Part shown: piece by piece, positions 29,092-38,111 of the stretch | Position numbering within the stretch: the stretch's first letter is position 1 | Layout: each line of letters begins with the position of its first letter | Origin: Streptomyces mobaraensis | Lineage (GTDB): Bacteria; Actinomycetota; Actinomycetes; Streptomycetales; Streptomycetaceae | NCBI RefSeq assembly: GCF_020099395.1 | Contig: NZ_CP083590.1 | Location: 1,860,001-1,924,000 of the forward strand | Direction: 5' to 3' | DNA length: 64,000 nt | Program-made: the position numbers and the translations under genes | Notes under the pieces: generated by a model | Databases searched by the model: none | Told to the model about the DNA's origin: nothing | Seen by the model: only the letters and a program-made list of their open reading frames with translations

Positions 29092-29820
29092 TCACATTCC
29101 GGCGCCCGCCGTGTGAACGGCGCGTTTCCGAACGCCGGCCGGGAGCGCGGAAGAAGCCGGCACCGGACGCCGGAACCGGAATTCCCCGGGGGCCCGTCCG
29201 GCCCGCCCGGCGGCGATGTCCCGGGCGCGCCCCGCGTCCCTCCTGACCACCGCGTCGACCAGCGCGGCGTGCGTCTCCCAGGTCTCCACGGGCCGGGCGG
29301 GCGGCTCGGGCACGTACATCCAGGCGATCTTGCGCCGCACCTGGGTGAGCAGCGCGGCCAGACTGGGACTGCCGGACGCCTGGGCGAGCGTCTCGTCGAA
29401 CCAGTCGCCCAGCGGGCACAGCTCGCCCGGCTGCCCGGCGCGGGCGCGCTCCCGGCCCAGCCGGACCAGTCCGCGCAGCACCTTCAGGTGCGCCTCGGTC
29501 CGCCGCTGCGCGGCCCGGGCGGCCCCCAGCGGCTCCAGCAGCGCCCGCACCTCCAACAGGTCGGCCGCCTCCTGCTCGGTCGGCTCGGCGACGCAGGCGC
29601 CCGCGTGCCGGCGCGTGGTCACGAAGCCTTCGGAGGCCAGCGTGCGCAGCGCCTCCCGCACCGGGACGCGCGAGACGCCGTACCGGCGGGCGAGCAGTTC
29701 CTCGATGAGCCGGCTTCCGGGCGGGAAGGCGCCGGAGACGATGTCGTCGCGAATGGCCGTGCACACCGCCTGCGCGGAAACGCGGCGGCTCTCGGGAACC
29801 GCTTCGGCCCCGCCGTTCAC
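29092..29820 (-). CDS. GntR family transcriptional regulator (FCD-type)
   Basis: Regulator of 242 residues. The winged helix covers about residues 10-75: VSAQAVCTAIRDDIVSGAFPPGSRLIEELLARRYGVSRVPVREALRTL spans the recognition helix. A helical effector domain follows (EQEAADLLEVRALLEPLGAARAA, THAALVDAVVRRDAGRA). The GTG at 29820 is chosen as the first start after a GGGGA; no strong ribosome site is present, so the start is uncertain. It stands alone between ptsH and the M23 gene, and its target is unknown. Confidence 0.82.
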   Translation of the reverse strand: MNGGAEAVPESRRVSAQAVCTAIRDDIVSGAFPPGSRLIEELLARRYGVSRVPVREALRTLASEGFVTTRRHAGACVAEPTEQEAADLLEVRALLEPLGAARAAQRRTEAHLKVLRGLVRLGRERARAGQPGELCPLGDWFDETLAQASGSPSLAALLTQVRRKIAWMYVPEPPARPVETWETHAALVDAVVRRDAGRARDIAAGRAGRAPGEFRFRRPVPASSALPAGVRKRAVHTAGAGM

Positions 29821-29994
29821 AAACGTCCCCGCATTGGACGGACCTCCGGATCGACCCCGGCGCGGCCTCGCGTAAAAGCGACGGTCCGCGGGCGAGGGAC
29901 GCTTCTTCAGGATTCGCTCGACTCTATGGCAATCCCGTGCGGATTCCGATGGCCGCCGGAAGACCATGGAAATGATTTGGCCAAGGGGAGCGCA

Positions 29995-30051
29995 GGGGCC
30001 GAGTGGAGAGACCGGGGCCGAGTGGAGAGACCGGGGCCAAGCGGAGAGAGC
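29995..30051. repeat. Three tandem 19-bp repeats
   Basis: Two identical copies of GGGGCCGAGTGGAGAGACC (29995-30013, 30014-30032) and one diverged copy, GGGGCCAAGCGGAGAGAGC (30033-30051), in the non-coding space upstream of the GntR gene. Confidence 0.9.
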
Positions 30052-30083
30052 GGAAAAGCCCCCGCCGTCTCCGGACAACCGAA

Positions 30084-30117
30084 AGCCCCGCCGTGGACGC
30101 GTGGTCCGGGCGGGGCT
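30084..30117 (-). terminator. Terminator hairpin after the M23 peptidase gene
   Basis: AGCCCCGCC (30084-30092) pairs with GGCGGGGCT (30109-30117), 28 bases beyond the stop codon of the minus-strand M23 gene. Confidence 0.7.
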
Positions 30118-30144
30118 CTGCGGAAGAAAAGGGGACGGCCGCGG

Positions 30145-30951
30145 TCAGATGGCGACGCCGTGGGCGCGCAGGTACGCGACCGGGTCGATGTCCGAGCCGT
30201 AGGTGGGCGCCGTGCGGGCCTCGAAGTGCAGGTGCGGGCCGGTGACGTTGCCGGTGGAGCCGGAGAGGCCGATCTGCTGGCCGGGGGTGACGGTCTGGCC
30301 GACGCTCACGCCGATCGACGAGAGGTGGCCGTACTGGGTGTACGTACCGTCGTTGTGCTTGATGACGATGTTGTTGCCGTAGGCGCCGCCGTTGCCGGCC
30401 TCGACGACGGTGCCGGCACCCACGGCGTGGACGCTGGTGCCCTCCTCGGCGTGGAAGTCGACGCCGGTGTGGCTGCCGGAGGACCACAGGCCGCTGGAGG
30501 CGTGGTACTGGGTGGAGACGAAGGAGCCGGCGATCGGCATCACGAAGGTGTTGAGGCGCTTGCGCTCCTCCTCGCGAGCCGCGCGCTCCTTCTCGGCACG
30601 CTCGGCCTCGGCCTTGCGCTTGGCCTCGTCGGCGCGCTTCTTGACCAGGGCGGCCTGCGCCTTGGCGGCGTCCTCGGCCTTCTGGGTGGCGGCGTCCTGC
30701 TCGGCGACGCCGCGCTGCATCTGAGCCTGCTCGTCCACGCTGTCGGCCAGGTGGTCGGAGACGACGACGGCCTGGGTGAGGCCGGTGTCCTGCATGCGGG
30801 GCGCCTCCTCCGGGGAGGCGGCGAAGGCCGGAGCGGCGACACCGGCGACGACGCCCGCGGCGCTCAGGGTGGCTATGCCGGCGACGTTGGCGCCGACTCG
30901 CACGGCACGGCTCGGACGACGGTGCTTCCCGGTGGCACGGGTGAACGCCAT
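30145..30951 (-). CDS. Secreted M23 family peptidoglycan endopeptidase
   Basis: 268 residues. The N-terminus has a basic start and a signal peptide (VRVGANVAGIATLSAAGVVAGV...PAFAAS, cleavage near residue 45). A long Ala/Lys/Glu coiled coil (about 75-135) leads to the LytM domain: SGSHTGVDFHAEEGTSV holds the first zinc His/Asp and GPHLHFEAR the catalytic/zinc histidines. It should cleave cell-wall peptides. Expression is very probably controlled by the c-di-AMP riboswitch in its leader, as for other Streptomyces wall hydrolases. Confidence 0.93.
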   Translation of the reverse strand: MAFTRATGKHRRPSRAVRVGANVAGIATLSAAGVVAGVAAPAFAASPEEAPRMQDTGLTQAVVVSDHLADSVDEQAQMQRGVAEQDAATQKAEDAAKAQAALVKKRADEAKRKAEAERAEKERAAREEERKRLNTFVMPIAGSFVSTQYHASSGLWSSGSHTGVDFHAEEGTSVHAVGAGTVVEAGNGGAYGNNIVIKHNDGTYTQYGHLSSIGVSVGQTVTPGQQIGLSGSTGNVTGPHLHFEARTAPTYGSDIDPVAYLRAHGVAI

Positions 30952-30977
30952 GGTTGCGGCTGTTCCTTTCCTTCCTT

Positions 30978-31140
30978 CTCGCCTACCGGGTTAGCTGACG
31001 GGTTCGGAGCAGGAAGGTCTCCTACGGCTCCCTCCGGAGAGGGACCCGATTCACCCCAGGGAACATGTGGTTCCCCGGCTCCCCTGGCTCGCGCCGTACG
31101 GGGACTCGGCGATGGCTGCCCGGGGCCGCGGTTGCGGCTC
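30978..31140 (-). promoter_or_regulatory. c-di-AMP (ydaO/yuaA-type) riboswitch
   Basis: Read on the minus strand, the leader of the M23 gene shows the conserved blocks CGCCGAGTCCCCG, GGGGAGCCGGGGAACC, GGGGTGAATCGGG, CCTGCTCCGAACCCGTCAG and CTAACCCGGTAGGCGAG. This is the hallmark order of the ydaO motif found upstream of resuscitation-promoting and M23 genes in actinobacteria. In known cases c-di-AMP binding turns expression off. The outer boundaries are approximate. Confidence 0.93.
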
Positions 31141-31263
31141 CGATCCGACGGGCTGCCGCCATGAAGCTAATCGCCGTCAGATTCGAACGGCAAACGGAAC
31201 CCCGTTTTAGTGACGCACGCCACAGAAGGATGGTGCAACCGCTCCTATAAATCGGGCATAACG

Positions 31264-31297
31264 GAGGCGCGTGGCCCCCGAAGGGCCCACGCGCCTC
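31264..31297 (-). terminator. Terminator after the M16 protease operon
   Basis: GAGGCGCGTGG (31264-31274) pairs with CCACGCGCCTC (31287-31297) with extra inner pairs and a CGAA loop, 49 bases past the stop of the minus-strand M16 gene. Confidence 0.8.
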
Positions 31298-31345
31298 TCC
31301 GCCCCCGCGCCTGCGCCGGGGCGCACGCGGAGGCTTGAGCTTCCG

Positions 31346-32761
31346 TCAGGCGGAGACGACCGTCACCTCGCCGATGCCGAGCGTCCGGACGGGCTCGGCG
31401 ATCTCCGCGGCGTCCCCGACCAGCACGGTGACCAGGCGGTCGGCCGGGAAGGCGTTCACGACGGCCGCGGTGGCCTCCACCGTCCCGGTCTGCGCGAGGC
31501 GTTCGTACATCCGGGCCTGGAAGTCGTCCGGGAGGTACTGCTCGACCTGGTCGGCCAGCGTGCCCGCGACGGCCGCCGCCGTCTCGTACTTGAGCGGCGC
31601 GACCCCCACCAGGTTCTGCACGGCGACGTCGCGCTCGGCGTCCGTCAGCCCCTCGGCGGCGAGGGTGCGCAGCACCGTCCACAGGTCCGCCAGCGCGGGA
31701 CCGGTGTTGGGCGTGTCCACGGAGCCGCTGATGGCGAGCATCGCGATGCCGGTGCCGTCGGGGGCGGAGCGCAGCACCTGACCGAACGAGCGGACGCCGT
31801 AGGTGTAGCCCTTCTCCTCGCGCAGCACGCGGTCCAGACGGGAGGTCAGGGTGCCGCCGAGGCAGTACGTGCCGAGCACCTGGGCGGGCCAGACGCTGTC
31901 GTGCCGGTCGGCGCCGACGCGGCCGATGAGCAACTGCGTCTGGACGGCGCCCGGGCGGTCCACGATGACGACGCGGCCGGTGTCGTCGGCGGAGACGGGC
32001 GGGACGGGCCGGGGTTCGGCCGGGGAGCCCGTCCAGGCGCCGAGGGTGTCGGCCAGGGCCTGGTCCAGGTCGACGCCGGTCAGGTCGCCCACGATCACCG
32101 CGGTGGCGGTGGCCGGGCGGACGTGCGCCTCGTAGAAGGCCCGTACGGAGGCGGCGTCGATGCGCTCGACCGTCTCCTCGGTGCCCTGCCGGGGCCGGGA
32201 CATCCGCGAGTCGGCCGGGAAGAGCTCGGCCGAGAGCGCCATGGCGGCCCGGCGGGCCGGGTTGGCGAGCTCGTGCGGGATCTCGTCCAGGCGGTTGCGG
32301 ACGAGGCGCTCGACCTCGTTGTCGGGGAAGGCCGGGGCGCGCAGGGCGTCGGCGAGCAGACCCAGCGCCTTGGTCAGCCGGGAGGCGGGGACCTCCAGGG
32401 AGAGCCGGACGCCGGGGTGGTCCGCGTGGGCGTCCAGGGTGGCGCCGCAGCGCTCCAGTTCGGCCGTGAAGTCCTCGGCGCTGAGCTTGTCCGTGCCCTC
32501 GGAGAAGGCGCGGGCCATGATCGTGGCCACGCCGTCCAGGCCGGCCGGCTCGGCCTCCAGCGGCGCGGCGAGGCTGACCTCGACGGCGACGACCTGCTGG
32601 CCGGGGCGGTGGCAGCGCAGCACGGTCAGGCCGTTGGGCAGCCGGTCGCGGCCGGGAGCCGGGAAGTTCCACGGGGTGGCCGTGCCCGGCAGGGGCTGCG
32701 GGTGGAACTGCATGGTGGGTTCGGCGGTGCCGGTGGCGCCCACGACTGCGGCTTCGCTCAC
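31346..32761 (-). CDS. M16 family peptidase-like protein, non-catalytic partner
   Basis: 471 residues, insulinase/mitochondrial-processing-peptidase fold. It keeps the substrate-binding end, REEKGYTYGVRSFG, and the domain pattern of M16. The zinc motif HxxEH is missing: the equivalent helix reads LDGVATIMARAFSEGTDKLSAEDF. It is therefore probably the inactive half of a heterodimer with the product of the gene upstream, as with MPP alpha/beta. The GTG at 32761 overlaps the partner's stop (GTGA). Confidence 0.88.
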   Translation of the reverse strand: MSEAAVVGATGTAEPTMQFHPQPLPGTATPWNFPAPGRDRLPNGLTVLRCHRPGQQVVAVEVSLAAPLEAEPAGLDGVATIMARAFSEGTDKLSAEDFTAELERCGATLDAHADHPGVRLSLEVPASRLTKALGLLADALRAPAFPDNEVERLVRNRLDEIPHELANPARRAAMALSAELFPADSRMSRPRQGTEETVERIDAASVRAFYEAHVRPATATAVIVGDLTGVDLDQALADTLGAWTGSPAEPRPVPPVSADDTGRVVIVDRPGAVQTQLLIGRVGADRHDSVWPAQVLGTYCLGGTLTSRLDRVLREEKGYTYGVRSFGQVLRSAPDGTGIAMLAISGSVDTPNTGPALADLWTVLRTLAAEGLTDAERDVAVQNLVGVAPLKYETAAAVAGTLADQVEQYLPDDFQARMYERLAQTGTVEATAAVVNAFPADRLVTVLVGDAAEIAEPVRTLGIGEVTVVSA

Positions 32762-34149
32762 TGGGCCGTCTCCTGTTCCTGTACGTCGGCTTCCTGCACC
32801 ATGGCGCCCTCGGTGGCGCCGGTCTCGTCGGCGCCCGCGGTCTGGGGTCCGGTCGGCTCGTAGACGAGCACCGCGCGGTTGTCGGGGCGCAGCCGCGCCT
32901 GGGCGACGGCCCGCACCTCCTCCGGCGTGACCTCCAGGACCCGCTGGACCGCGGTCAGGGCGAGCTGCGGGTCGCCGAAGAGGACGGCGAAGCGGCAGAG
33001 TTCGTCGGCGCGTCCGCTGACCGTGGCCAGCCGGTCCAGCCATTCGCGCTCCAGCTGGGCCTGGGCGCGCTCCATCTCCTGGGCGGTGGGCCCCTCCAGG
33101 GCGAAGCGGGCCAGCTCCTCGTCGACGGCCGCCTCGATGTCGGCGACCTCGGCGCCGGCGGACGCCTTGACGTCCAGCCAGCCCAGCGAGGGGGCGCCCG
33201 CCAGGCGCAGCATGCCGAAGCCCGCCGCGACCGCGGTGCGGTCGTGCCGGACGAGGCGGTTGTGCAGCCGCGAGGACTCGCCGCCGCCGAGGACGGTCAG
33301 CGCCAGGTCGGCGGCGTCCGCCTCCCGGGTGCCGTCGTGCGGGAGGCGGTAGGCGGCCATCAGGGCGCGCGAGGGCACCTCCTCGCGGACCACCTGGCGG
33401 AGCTGCTCGCCGATGACGTCGGGCAGGGCGCCGTCGCGCGGCGGCTGCTTGCGGTCGTGGGCGGGGATGGACCCGAAGTACTTCTCGATCCAGGCCAGCG
33501 TCCGCTCGGGGTCGATGTCGCCGACCACGGCGAGGACGGCGTTGCCGGGCGCGTAGTACGTGCGGAAGAACTCCCGGGCGTCCTCCAGGGAGGTGGCGTC
33601 CAGGTCGGCCATCGAGCCGATGGGCGTGTGGTGGTAGGGGTGGCCCTCGGGGTAGACCATCGCCGTCAGCCGCTCGAACGCGGTGCCGTAGGGCACGTTG
33701 TCGTACCGCTGGCGGCGCTCGTTCTTGACGACGTCGCGCTGGTTCTCCATGGACTCGTCGTCGAGCGCGGTGAGCAGCGAGCCCATCCGGTCGGCTTCCA
33801 GCCACAGCGCCAGCTCCAGCTGGTGGGCGGGCATGGTCTCGAAGTAGTTGGTCCGCTCGAAGCTGGTGGTGCCGTTGAGCGAGCCGCCGGCGCCCTGCAC
33901 CAGCTCGAAATGGCCGTTGCCCTTCACCTGCGCCGAGCCCTGGAACATCAGGTGCTCGAAGAGGTGGGCGAGGCCGGTGCGGCCCTTGACCTCATGGCGC
34001 GAGCCGACGTCGTACCAGAGGCAGACTGCCGCGACCGGGGTCAGGTGGTCCTCCGAGAGCACCACCCGCAAGCCGTTGGCCAGGCGGTGCTCGGTCGCTG
34101 TCAGGCCGCCGGTGCCGGCCTGTTGCGCGGCCGTGTGACCCATGGGCAT
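32758..34149 (-). CDS. M16 family zinc metallopeptidase, catalytic partner
   Basis: 463 residues. The inverted zinc motif HLFEH (His62, Glu65, His66) is intact, with the third ligand Glu in ALWLEADRMG. No signal peptide is visible, so it should work in the cytoplasm, perhaps on oligopeptides or on a peptide product. The ATG at 34149 (MPMGHTAAQQ) has AAGGGACGTAC before it and is preferred to the second Met. Cotranscribed with, and overlapping, the non-catalytic partner. Confidence 0.92.
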   Translation of the reverse strand: MPMGHTAAQQAGTGGLTATEHRLANGLRVVLSEDHLTPVAAVCLWYDVGSRHEVKGRTGLAHLFEHLMFQGSAQVKGNGHFELVQGAGGSLNGTTSFERTNYFETMPAHQLELALWLEADRMGSLLTALDDESMENQRDVVKNERRQRYDNVPYGTAFERLTAMVYPEGHPYHHTPIGSMADLDATSLEDAREFFRTYYAPGNAVLAVVGDIDPERTLAWIEKYFGSIPAHDRKQPPRDGALPDVIGEQLRQVVREEVPSRALMAAYRLPHDGTREADAADLALTVLGGGESSRLHNRLVRHDRTAVAAGFGMLRLAGAPSLGWLDVKASAGAEVADIEAAVDEELARFALEGPTAQEMERAQAQLEREWLDRLATVSGRADELCRFAVLFGDPQLALTAVQRVLEVTPEEVRAVAQARLRPDNRAVLVYEPTGPQTAGADETGATEGAMVQEADVQEQETAQ

Positions 34150-34405
34150 GTACGTCCCTTCGATCGCTCGATATCTCGCTGCATCCCGCGCCGCCGTTAC
34201 CCGCCCGCGGCGCCCGCGACGACTCGCGTGATGAACACTGCTGTCACTGTATGCAAGCGCACCGACATCCGGCGAAGTTCCCAGGGCCTCCCCCACGACA
34301 ACGCGGTGCTCGCGGACGGGTCGCGGTCGGCGTTGTCAGTGGGGAGGTCCACAATGGTCGGCGTCAGTCCGCCCCCGGCAATCGACCGAAGGAGCCGCAG
34401 CCGCG

Positions 34406-36865
34406 ATGGCCCGCCGCAGCACGAAGACCCCGCCGCCGGAAGAGTTCGAGGAGCGCATCCTCGACATCGACGTCGTCGACGAGATGCAGGGCTCCTTCCT
34501 CGAGTACGCCTACTCCGTCATCTACTCCCGCGCCCTGCCCGACGCCCGCGACGGCCTGAAGCCGGTGCAGCGCCGCATCCTCTTCCAGATGAACGAGATG
34601 GGCCTGCGGCCCGAGCGCGGCTACGTGAAGTGCGCGCGCGTGGTCGGCGAGGTGATGGGCAAGCTGCACCCGCACGGTGACGCCTCCATCTACGACGCGC
34701 TGGTGCGCATGGCGCAGCCGTTCTCCATGCGCGTGCCGCTGGTCGACGGGCACGGCAACTTCGGCTCGCTCGGCAACGACGACCCGCCGGCCGCCATGCG
34801 GTATACCGAGGCCCGGATGGCGTCCGCGACCTCGCTGATGACGGAGTCGATCGACGAGGACACCGTCGACTTCGCGGCCAACTACGACGGCAGCGAGCAG
34901 GAGCCGGTCGCCCTGCCGGCCGCGTATCCGAACCTGCTGGTCAACGGCACCACGGGCATCGCGGTCGGCATGGCGACGAACATGCCGCCGCACAACCTGG
35001 GCGAGGTGATCGCCGCCGCCCGGCACCTGATCAAGCACCCGAACGCCGACCTCGACACCCTGATGAGGTACGTCCCCGGCCCCGACCTGCCCACGGGCGG
35101 CCGGATCGTCGGGCTGAGCGGCATCCGGGACGCGTACGAGACGGGCCGCGGCACCTTCAAGATCCGCGCCACCGTCTCCGTCGAGAACGTGACGGCCCGC
35201 CGCAAGGGCCTGGTGGTGACCGAGCTGCCGTTCGCGGTCGGCCCGGAGAAGGTCATCTCCAAGATCAAGGACCTGGTCGGCGCGAAGAAGCTCCAGGGCA
35301 TCGCCGATGTGAAGGACCTCACGGACCGGGCCCACGGCCTGCGGCTGGTCATCGAGATCAAGAACGGCTTCAACCCCGAGGCCGTGCTGGAGCAGCTCTA
35401 CAAGCTGACTCCGATGGAGGAGTCCTTCGGCATCAACAACGTCGCGCTGGTGGACGGCCAGCCGCTGACGCTGGGTCTGAAGGAGCTGCTGGAGGTCTAC
35501 GTCGACCACCGCTTCGAGGTGGTCCGGCGGCGCAGCGAGTTCCGGCGCGGCAAGCGGCGCGACCGGCTTCACCTGGTCGAGGGTCTGCTGGTGGCGCTCG
35601 TTGACATCGACGAGGTCATCAGAATCATCCGATCGAGCGATAACGCCGCGGCGGCGAAGGCGTCACTCGTCGAGCGCTTCTCCCTCTCCGAGGTGCAGAC
35701 GCAGTACATCCTCGACACCCCGCTGCGCCGGCTGACCAAGTTCGACCGGATCGAGCTGGAGGACGAGCGGACCAAGCTGACCTCGGAGATCGAGGAGCTG
35801 ACGAAGATCCTCGATTCCGACGCCGAGCTGCGCAAGCTCGTCTCCTCCGAACTGGCCGACGTCGCCAAGAAGTTCGGCACCGACCGGCGCACGGTCCTGC
35901 TGGAGTCGGCGGGCGCCACGGCGTCGGCCGTCCCGCTCCAGGTCGCCGACGACCCGTGCCGGGTGCTGCTCTCCTCGACCGGCCTGCTGGCCCGCACCGC
36001 CACCGGCGAGCCGTTCGCGCCCGGCGCGGGCGAGACCAAGCGCGTGAAGCACGACGTGATCGTCTCGGCGGTGCCCGCCACCGCGCTGGGCGAGGTCGGC
36101 GTGGTGACCTCGGACGGGCGGCTGCTGCGGGTACGGGTGATCGACCTGCCGCAGTTGCCGGAGACGGCCGCGGCGCCCAACCTGGCCGGCGGCGCGCCCC
36201 TGTCGGAGTTCCTGTCGCTGGCGGACGACGAGCGGGTGGTCTGCCTGACCACGCTGGACGAGTCCTCGCCAGGGCTCGCCATCGGCACCGAGCAGGGCGT
36301 CGTCAAGCGCGTGGTCCCCGACTACCCGGCCAACAAGGACGAGCTGGAGGTCATCTCCCTCAAGGACGGCGACCGCGTCGTGGGCGCCGCCGAGTTGCGG
36401 ACCGGGGACGAGGACCTGGTGTTCATCACCGACGACGCGCAGTTGCTGCGCTACCAGGCCGGGCAGGTGCGTCCGCAGGGCCGGCCCGCGGGCGGCATGG
36501 CGGGCGTCAAGCTGTCCTCCGGGGCGAAGGTGATCTCCTTCACCGCCGTCGACCCGGCGGAGGACGCGGTGGTCTTCACGGTGGCCGGGGCCGCGGGCGG
36601 CCTGCCCGGCGCGGCCTCCGAGGGAACGGCGAAGCTGACCCCGTTCGACCAGTACCCGCGCAAGGGCCGCGCCACCGGCGGTGTGCGCTGCCAGCGGTTC
36701 CTCAAGGGCGAGGACTGCCTGGTCCTGGCCTGGGCGGGGGCCGCTCCGGCCCGCGCCGCCGCGGCCAACGGCACGCCGGTGGCCCTGCCGGAGCCCGACC
36801 CGCGCCGCGACGGCTCGGGGACGCCGCTGGCCAAGCCGGTGGCGGTGGTGGCCGGACCGGTGTGA
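34406..36865 (+). CDS. parC: DNA topoisomerase IV subunit A
   Basis: DNA-cutting subunit of the decatenating type IIA topoisomerase, 819 residues. The catalytic Tyr133 lies in AAMRYTEAR. Other core motifs are [30 protein letters not shown] and [21 protein letters not shown]. The C-terminal third forms the beta-pinwheel. The GyrA-box is not well formed, supporting topo IV rather than gyrase. parE lies about 6 kb downstream in the opposite orientation with other genes between, which is the streptomycete arrangement. Confidence 0.93.
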   Translation: MARRSTKTPPPEEFEERILDIDVVDEMQGSFLEYAYSVIYSRALPDARDGLKPVQRRILFQMNEMGLRPERGYVKCARVVGEVMGKLHPHGDASIYDALVRMAQPFSMRVPLVDGHGNFGSLGNDDPPAAMRYTEARMASATSLMTESIDEDTVDFAANYDGSEQEPVALPAAYPNLLVNGTTGIAVGMATNMPPHNLGEVIAAARHLIKHPNADLDTLMRYVPGPDLPTGGRIVGLSGIRDAYETGRGTFKIRATVSVENVTARRKGLVVTELPFAVGPEKVISKIKDLVGAKKLQGIADVKDLTDRAHGLRLVIEIKNGFNPEAVLEQLYKLTPMEESFGINNVALVDGQPLTLGLKELLEVYVDHRFEVVRRRSEFRRGKRRDRLHLVEGLLVALVDIDEVIRIIRSSDNAAAAKASLVERFSLSEVQTQYILDTPLRRLTKFDRIELEDERTKLTSEIEELTKILDSDAELRKLVSSELADVAKKFGTDRRTVLLESAGATASAVPLQVADDPCRVLLSSTGLLARTATGEPFAPGAGETKRVKHDVIVSAVPATALGEVGVVTSDGRLLRVRVIDLPQLPETAAAPNLAGGAPLSEFLSLADDERVVCLTTLDESSPGLAIGTEQGVVKRVVPDYPANKDELEVISLKDGDRVVGAAELRTGDEDLVFITDDAQLLRYQAGQVRPQGRPAGGMAGVKLSSGAKVISFTAVDPAEDAVVFTVAGAAGGLPGAASEGTAKLTPFDQYPRKGRATGGVRCQRFLKGEDCLVLAWAGAAPARAAAANGTPVALPEPDPRRDGSGTPLAKPVAVVAGPV

Positions 36866-36898
36866 TCCGACGGACGCCCGGGGCCGATCCGCCCGTGA

Positions 36899-37933
36899 TC
36901 AGCCCTGGGTGTACCGCAGGACGCCCCACATGCTGTGGTCGTCGGCGTCCCGCGGTGCCTCGTCGCGACAGGCGTCCAGGCCGGCCCGGAGGGCATCCCC
37001 GTCGACACCACTGCCGATCATGACCAGCTGGGTGAGGCGCCGCTCCGACCGCGCCCAGGGCGACCGGTACATCCGCAGGAAGTCCCCGACCGCGTGCAGG
37101 GCGAACTTCTGCCGGTGCCCGGGCACCCCGAAGTACACGAACCCCTTGATCCGGTAGAGCCCTTCCGGCCTGCGGTCCAGGAACTCCATGAAGCGGCGGG
37201 GGTGCAGGGGGTCGTCGGAGACGAACTCGACGCTCTCGTACGCCGCGTGCAGGTGCCCGTCGTGCGCGTGGTCGTGCTCCTCGTGGGCCAGGTCCTCGAA
37301 GGAGAGCTGCCGGATGGCCTCCAGGCGGTCCTCGCGCGGCTTGCGGTCGAAGAGCAACTCGGGGTCGACCCGGCCGTGCGAGGAGGCGACGACGGGGGTG
37401 CCGGGCGCCAGCCCGGCGAGGACCGCTTCGAGCTCCTGCCGCTCGGCGTCGGTCACCCGGTCCGTCTTGTTGAGCACCACCAGGTCCGCGATGCCCAGGT
37501 GCCGGTCGAGCTCGGGGTGCCGCTCACGGGTCCGGCCGAACTCGGCGGCGTCCACCACCTCGGCCAGACCGCCGTACACGATGCTCTCGTTGTCGCTGGC
37601 CAGGATCATCCGGACCAGCTCCTCCGGCTCGGCCAGCCCGCTGGCCTCGATCACGATGACGTCGATCCGGGCCGCCGGGCGGGCCAGCCGCTCCAGGAAG
37701 CCGTCCAGCTCGCTGGTGTCGACCGCGCAGCACAGGCAGCCGTTGCCGAGCGACACCATGGAGTCCACCTGGCCGGCCACGCTCAGGGCGTCGATCTCGA
37801 TGCTGCCGAAGTCGTTGACCACCACACCGATCCGGCTGCCCCCGCTGTGTGCCAGCAGATGGTTGAGCAGCGTGGTCTTGCCCGAGCCGAGGAAGCCCGC
37901 GAGCACGATGACGGGGATCTGTCGTCTGGCCAC
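36899..37933 (-). CDS. CobW/COG0523 family GTP-dependent metallochaperone
   Basis: 344 residues. Walker A GFLGSGKTT (residues 13-21), the family's metal-binding GNGCLCC, the Walker B region VIVIEASGLAEP, and the guanine motif NKTD. A histidine-rich loop EEHDHAHDGHLH precedes the C-terminal domain, as expected for zinc delivery. No Zur box was found upstream. The GTG start is preceded by three tandem 11-bp units that each carry GGAAAG. Divergent from the sucrase-ferredoxin gene. Confidence 0.9.
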   Translation of the reverse strand: MARRQIPVIVLAGFLGSGKTTLLNHLLAHSGGSRIGVVVNDFGSIEIDALSVAGQVDSMVSLGNGCLCCAVDTSELDGFLERLARPAARIDVIVIEASGLAEPEELVRMILASDNESIVYGGLAEVVDAAEFGRTRERHPELDRHLGIADLVVLNKTDRVTDAERQELEAVLAGLAPGTPVVASSHGRVDPELLFDRKPREDRLEAIRQLSFEDLAHEEHDHAHDGHLHAAYESVEFVSDDPLHPRRFMEFLDRRPEGLYRIKGFVYFGVPGHRQKFALHAVGDFLRMYRSPWARSERRLTQLVMIGSGVDGDALRAGLDACRDEAPRDADDHSMWGVLRYTQG

Positions 37934-37941
37934 CCGAGCGC

Positions 37942-37974
37942 CTTTCCGTCGTCTTTCCGTCGTCTTTCCGTCGT
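37942..37974 (-). repeat. Three perfect 11-bp tandem repeats over the cobW ribosome site
   Basis: CTTTCCGTCGT occurs three times in a row. On the coding (minus) strand each unit reads ACGACGGAAAG, so the unit nearest the GTG start supplies the GGAAAGG ribosome site and two more Shine-Dalgarno-like copies lie behind it. Confidence 0.85.
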
Positions 37975-38092
37975 CTCTCCGCCGCCGACTCCGTCGCCGG
38001 CCGGGGCACACGGCGGGCCCCTGCGCCCCGCCCGCCCCAGGATATGGTCGTACCGGAAGCCGGGGCCGACCGGGCGCGCAGCGCCCTCCGCC

Positions 38093-38111
38093 CCAGGTTA
38101 GGCTCGCCTAT
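38093..38111. promoter_or_regulatory. Iron-box-like operator (DmdR/IdeR type) overlapping a leaderless promoter
   Basis: CCAGGTTAGGCTCGCCTAT agrees with the DmdR/IdeR iron-box consensus at about 14 of 19 positions. It ends directly at the GTG start of the sucrase-ferredoxin gene. If transcription begins at that G, TAGGCT at 38099-38104 sits exactly at -13 to -8 and fits the TANNNT -10 pattern, so iron-loaded repressor would block the promoter. Confidence 0.6.

Larger units (their letters stand above)
29821..30144. other. 324-base region between the GntR gene and the M23 peptidase gene
   Basis: Contains the promoter of the GntR gene (minus strand), a 3-copy tandem repeat at 29995-30051 and the M23 terminator hairpin at 30084-30117. 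No gene is supported. Confidence 0.6.

Noticed and set aside
31271..32863. Long plus-strand frame opposite the M16 gene (530 codons)
   Set aside because: Low-complexity antisense shadow of the M16 protease gene.
37934..38092. Zur box search upstream of the CobW gene
   Set aside because: No sequence resembling the AT-rich Zur palindrome is present in this interval, so zinc repression was not claimed.
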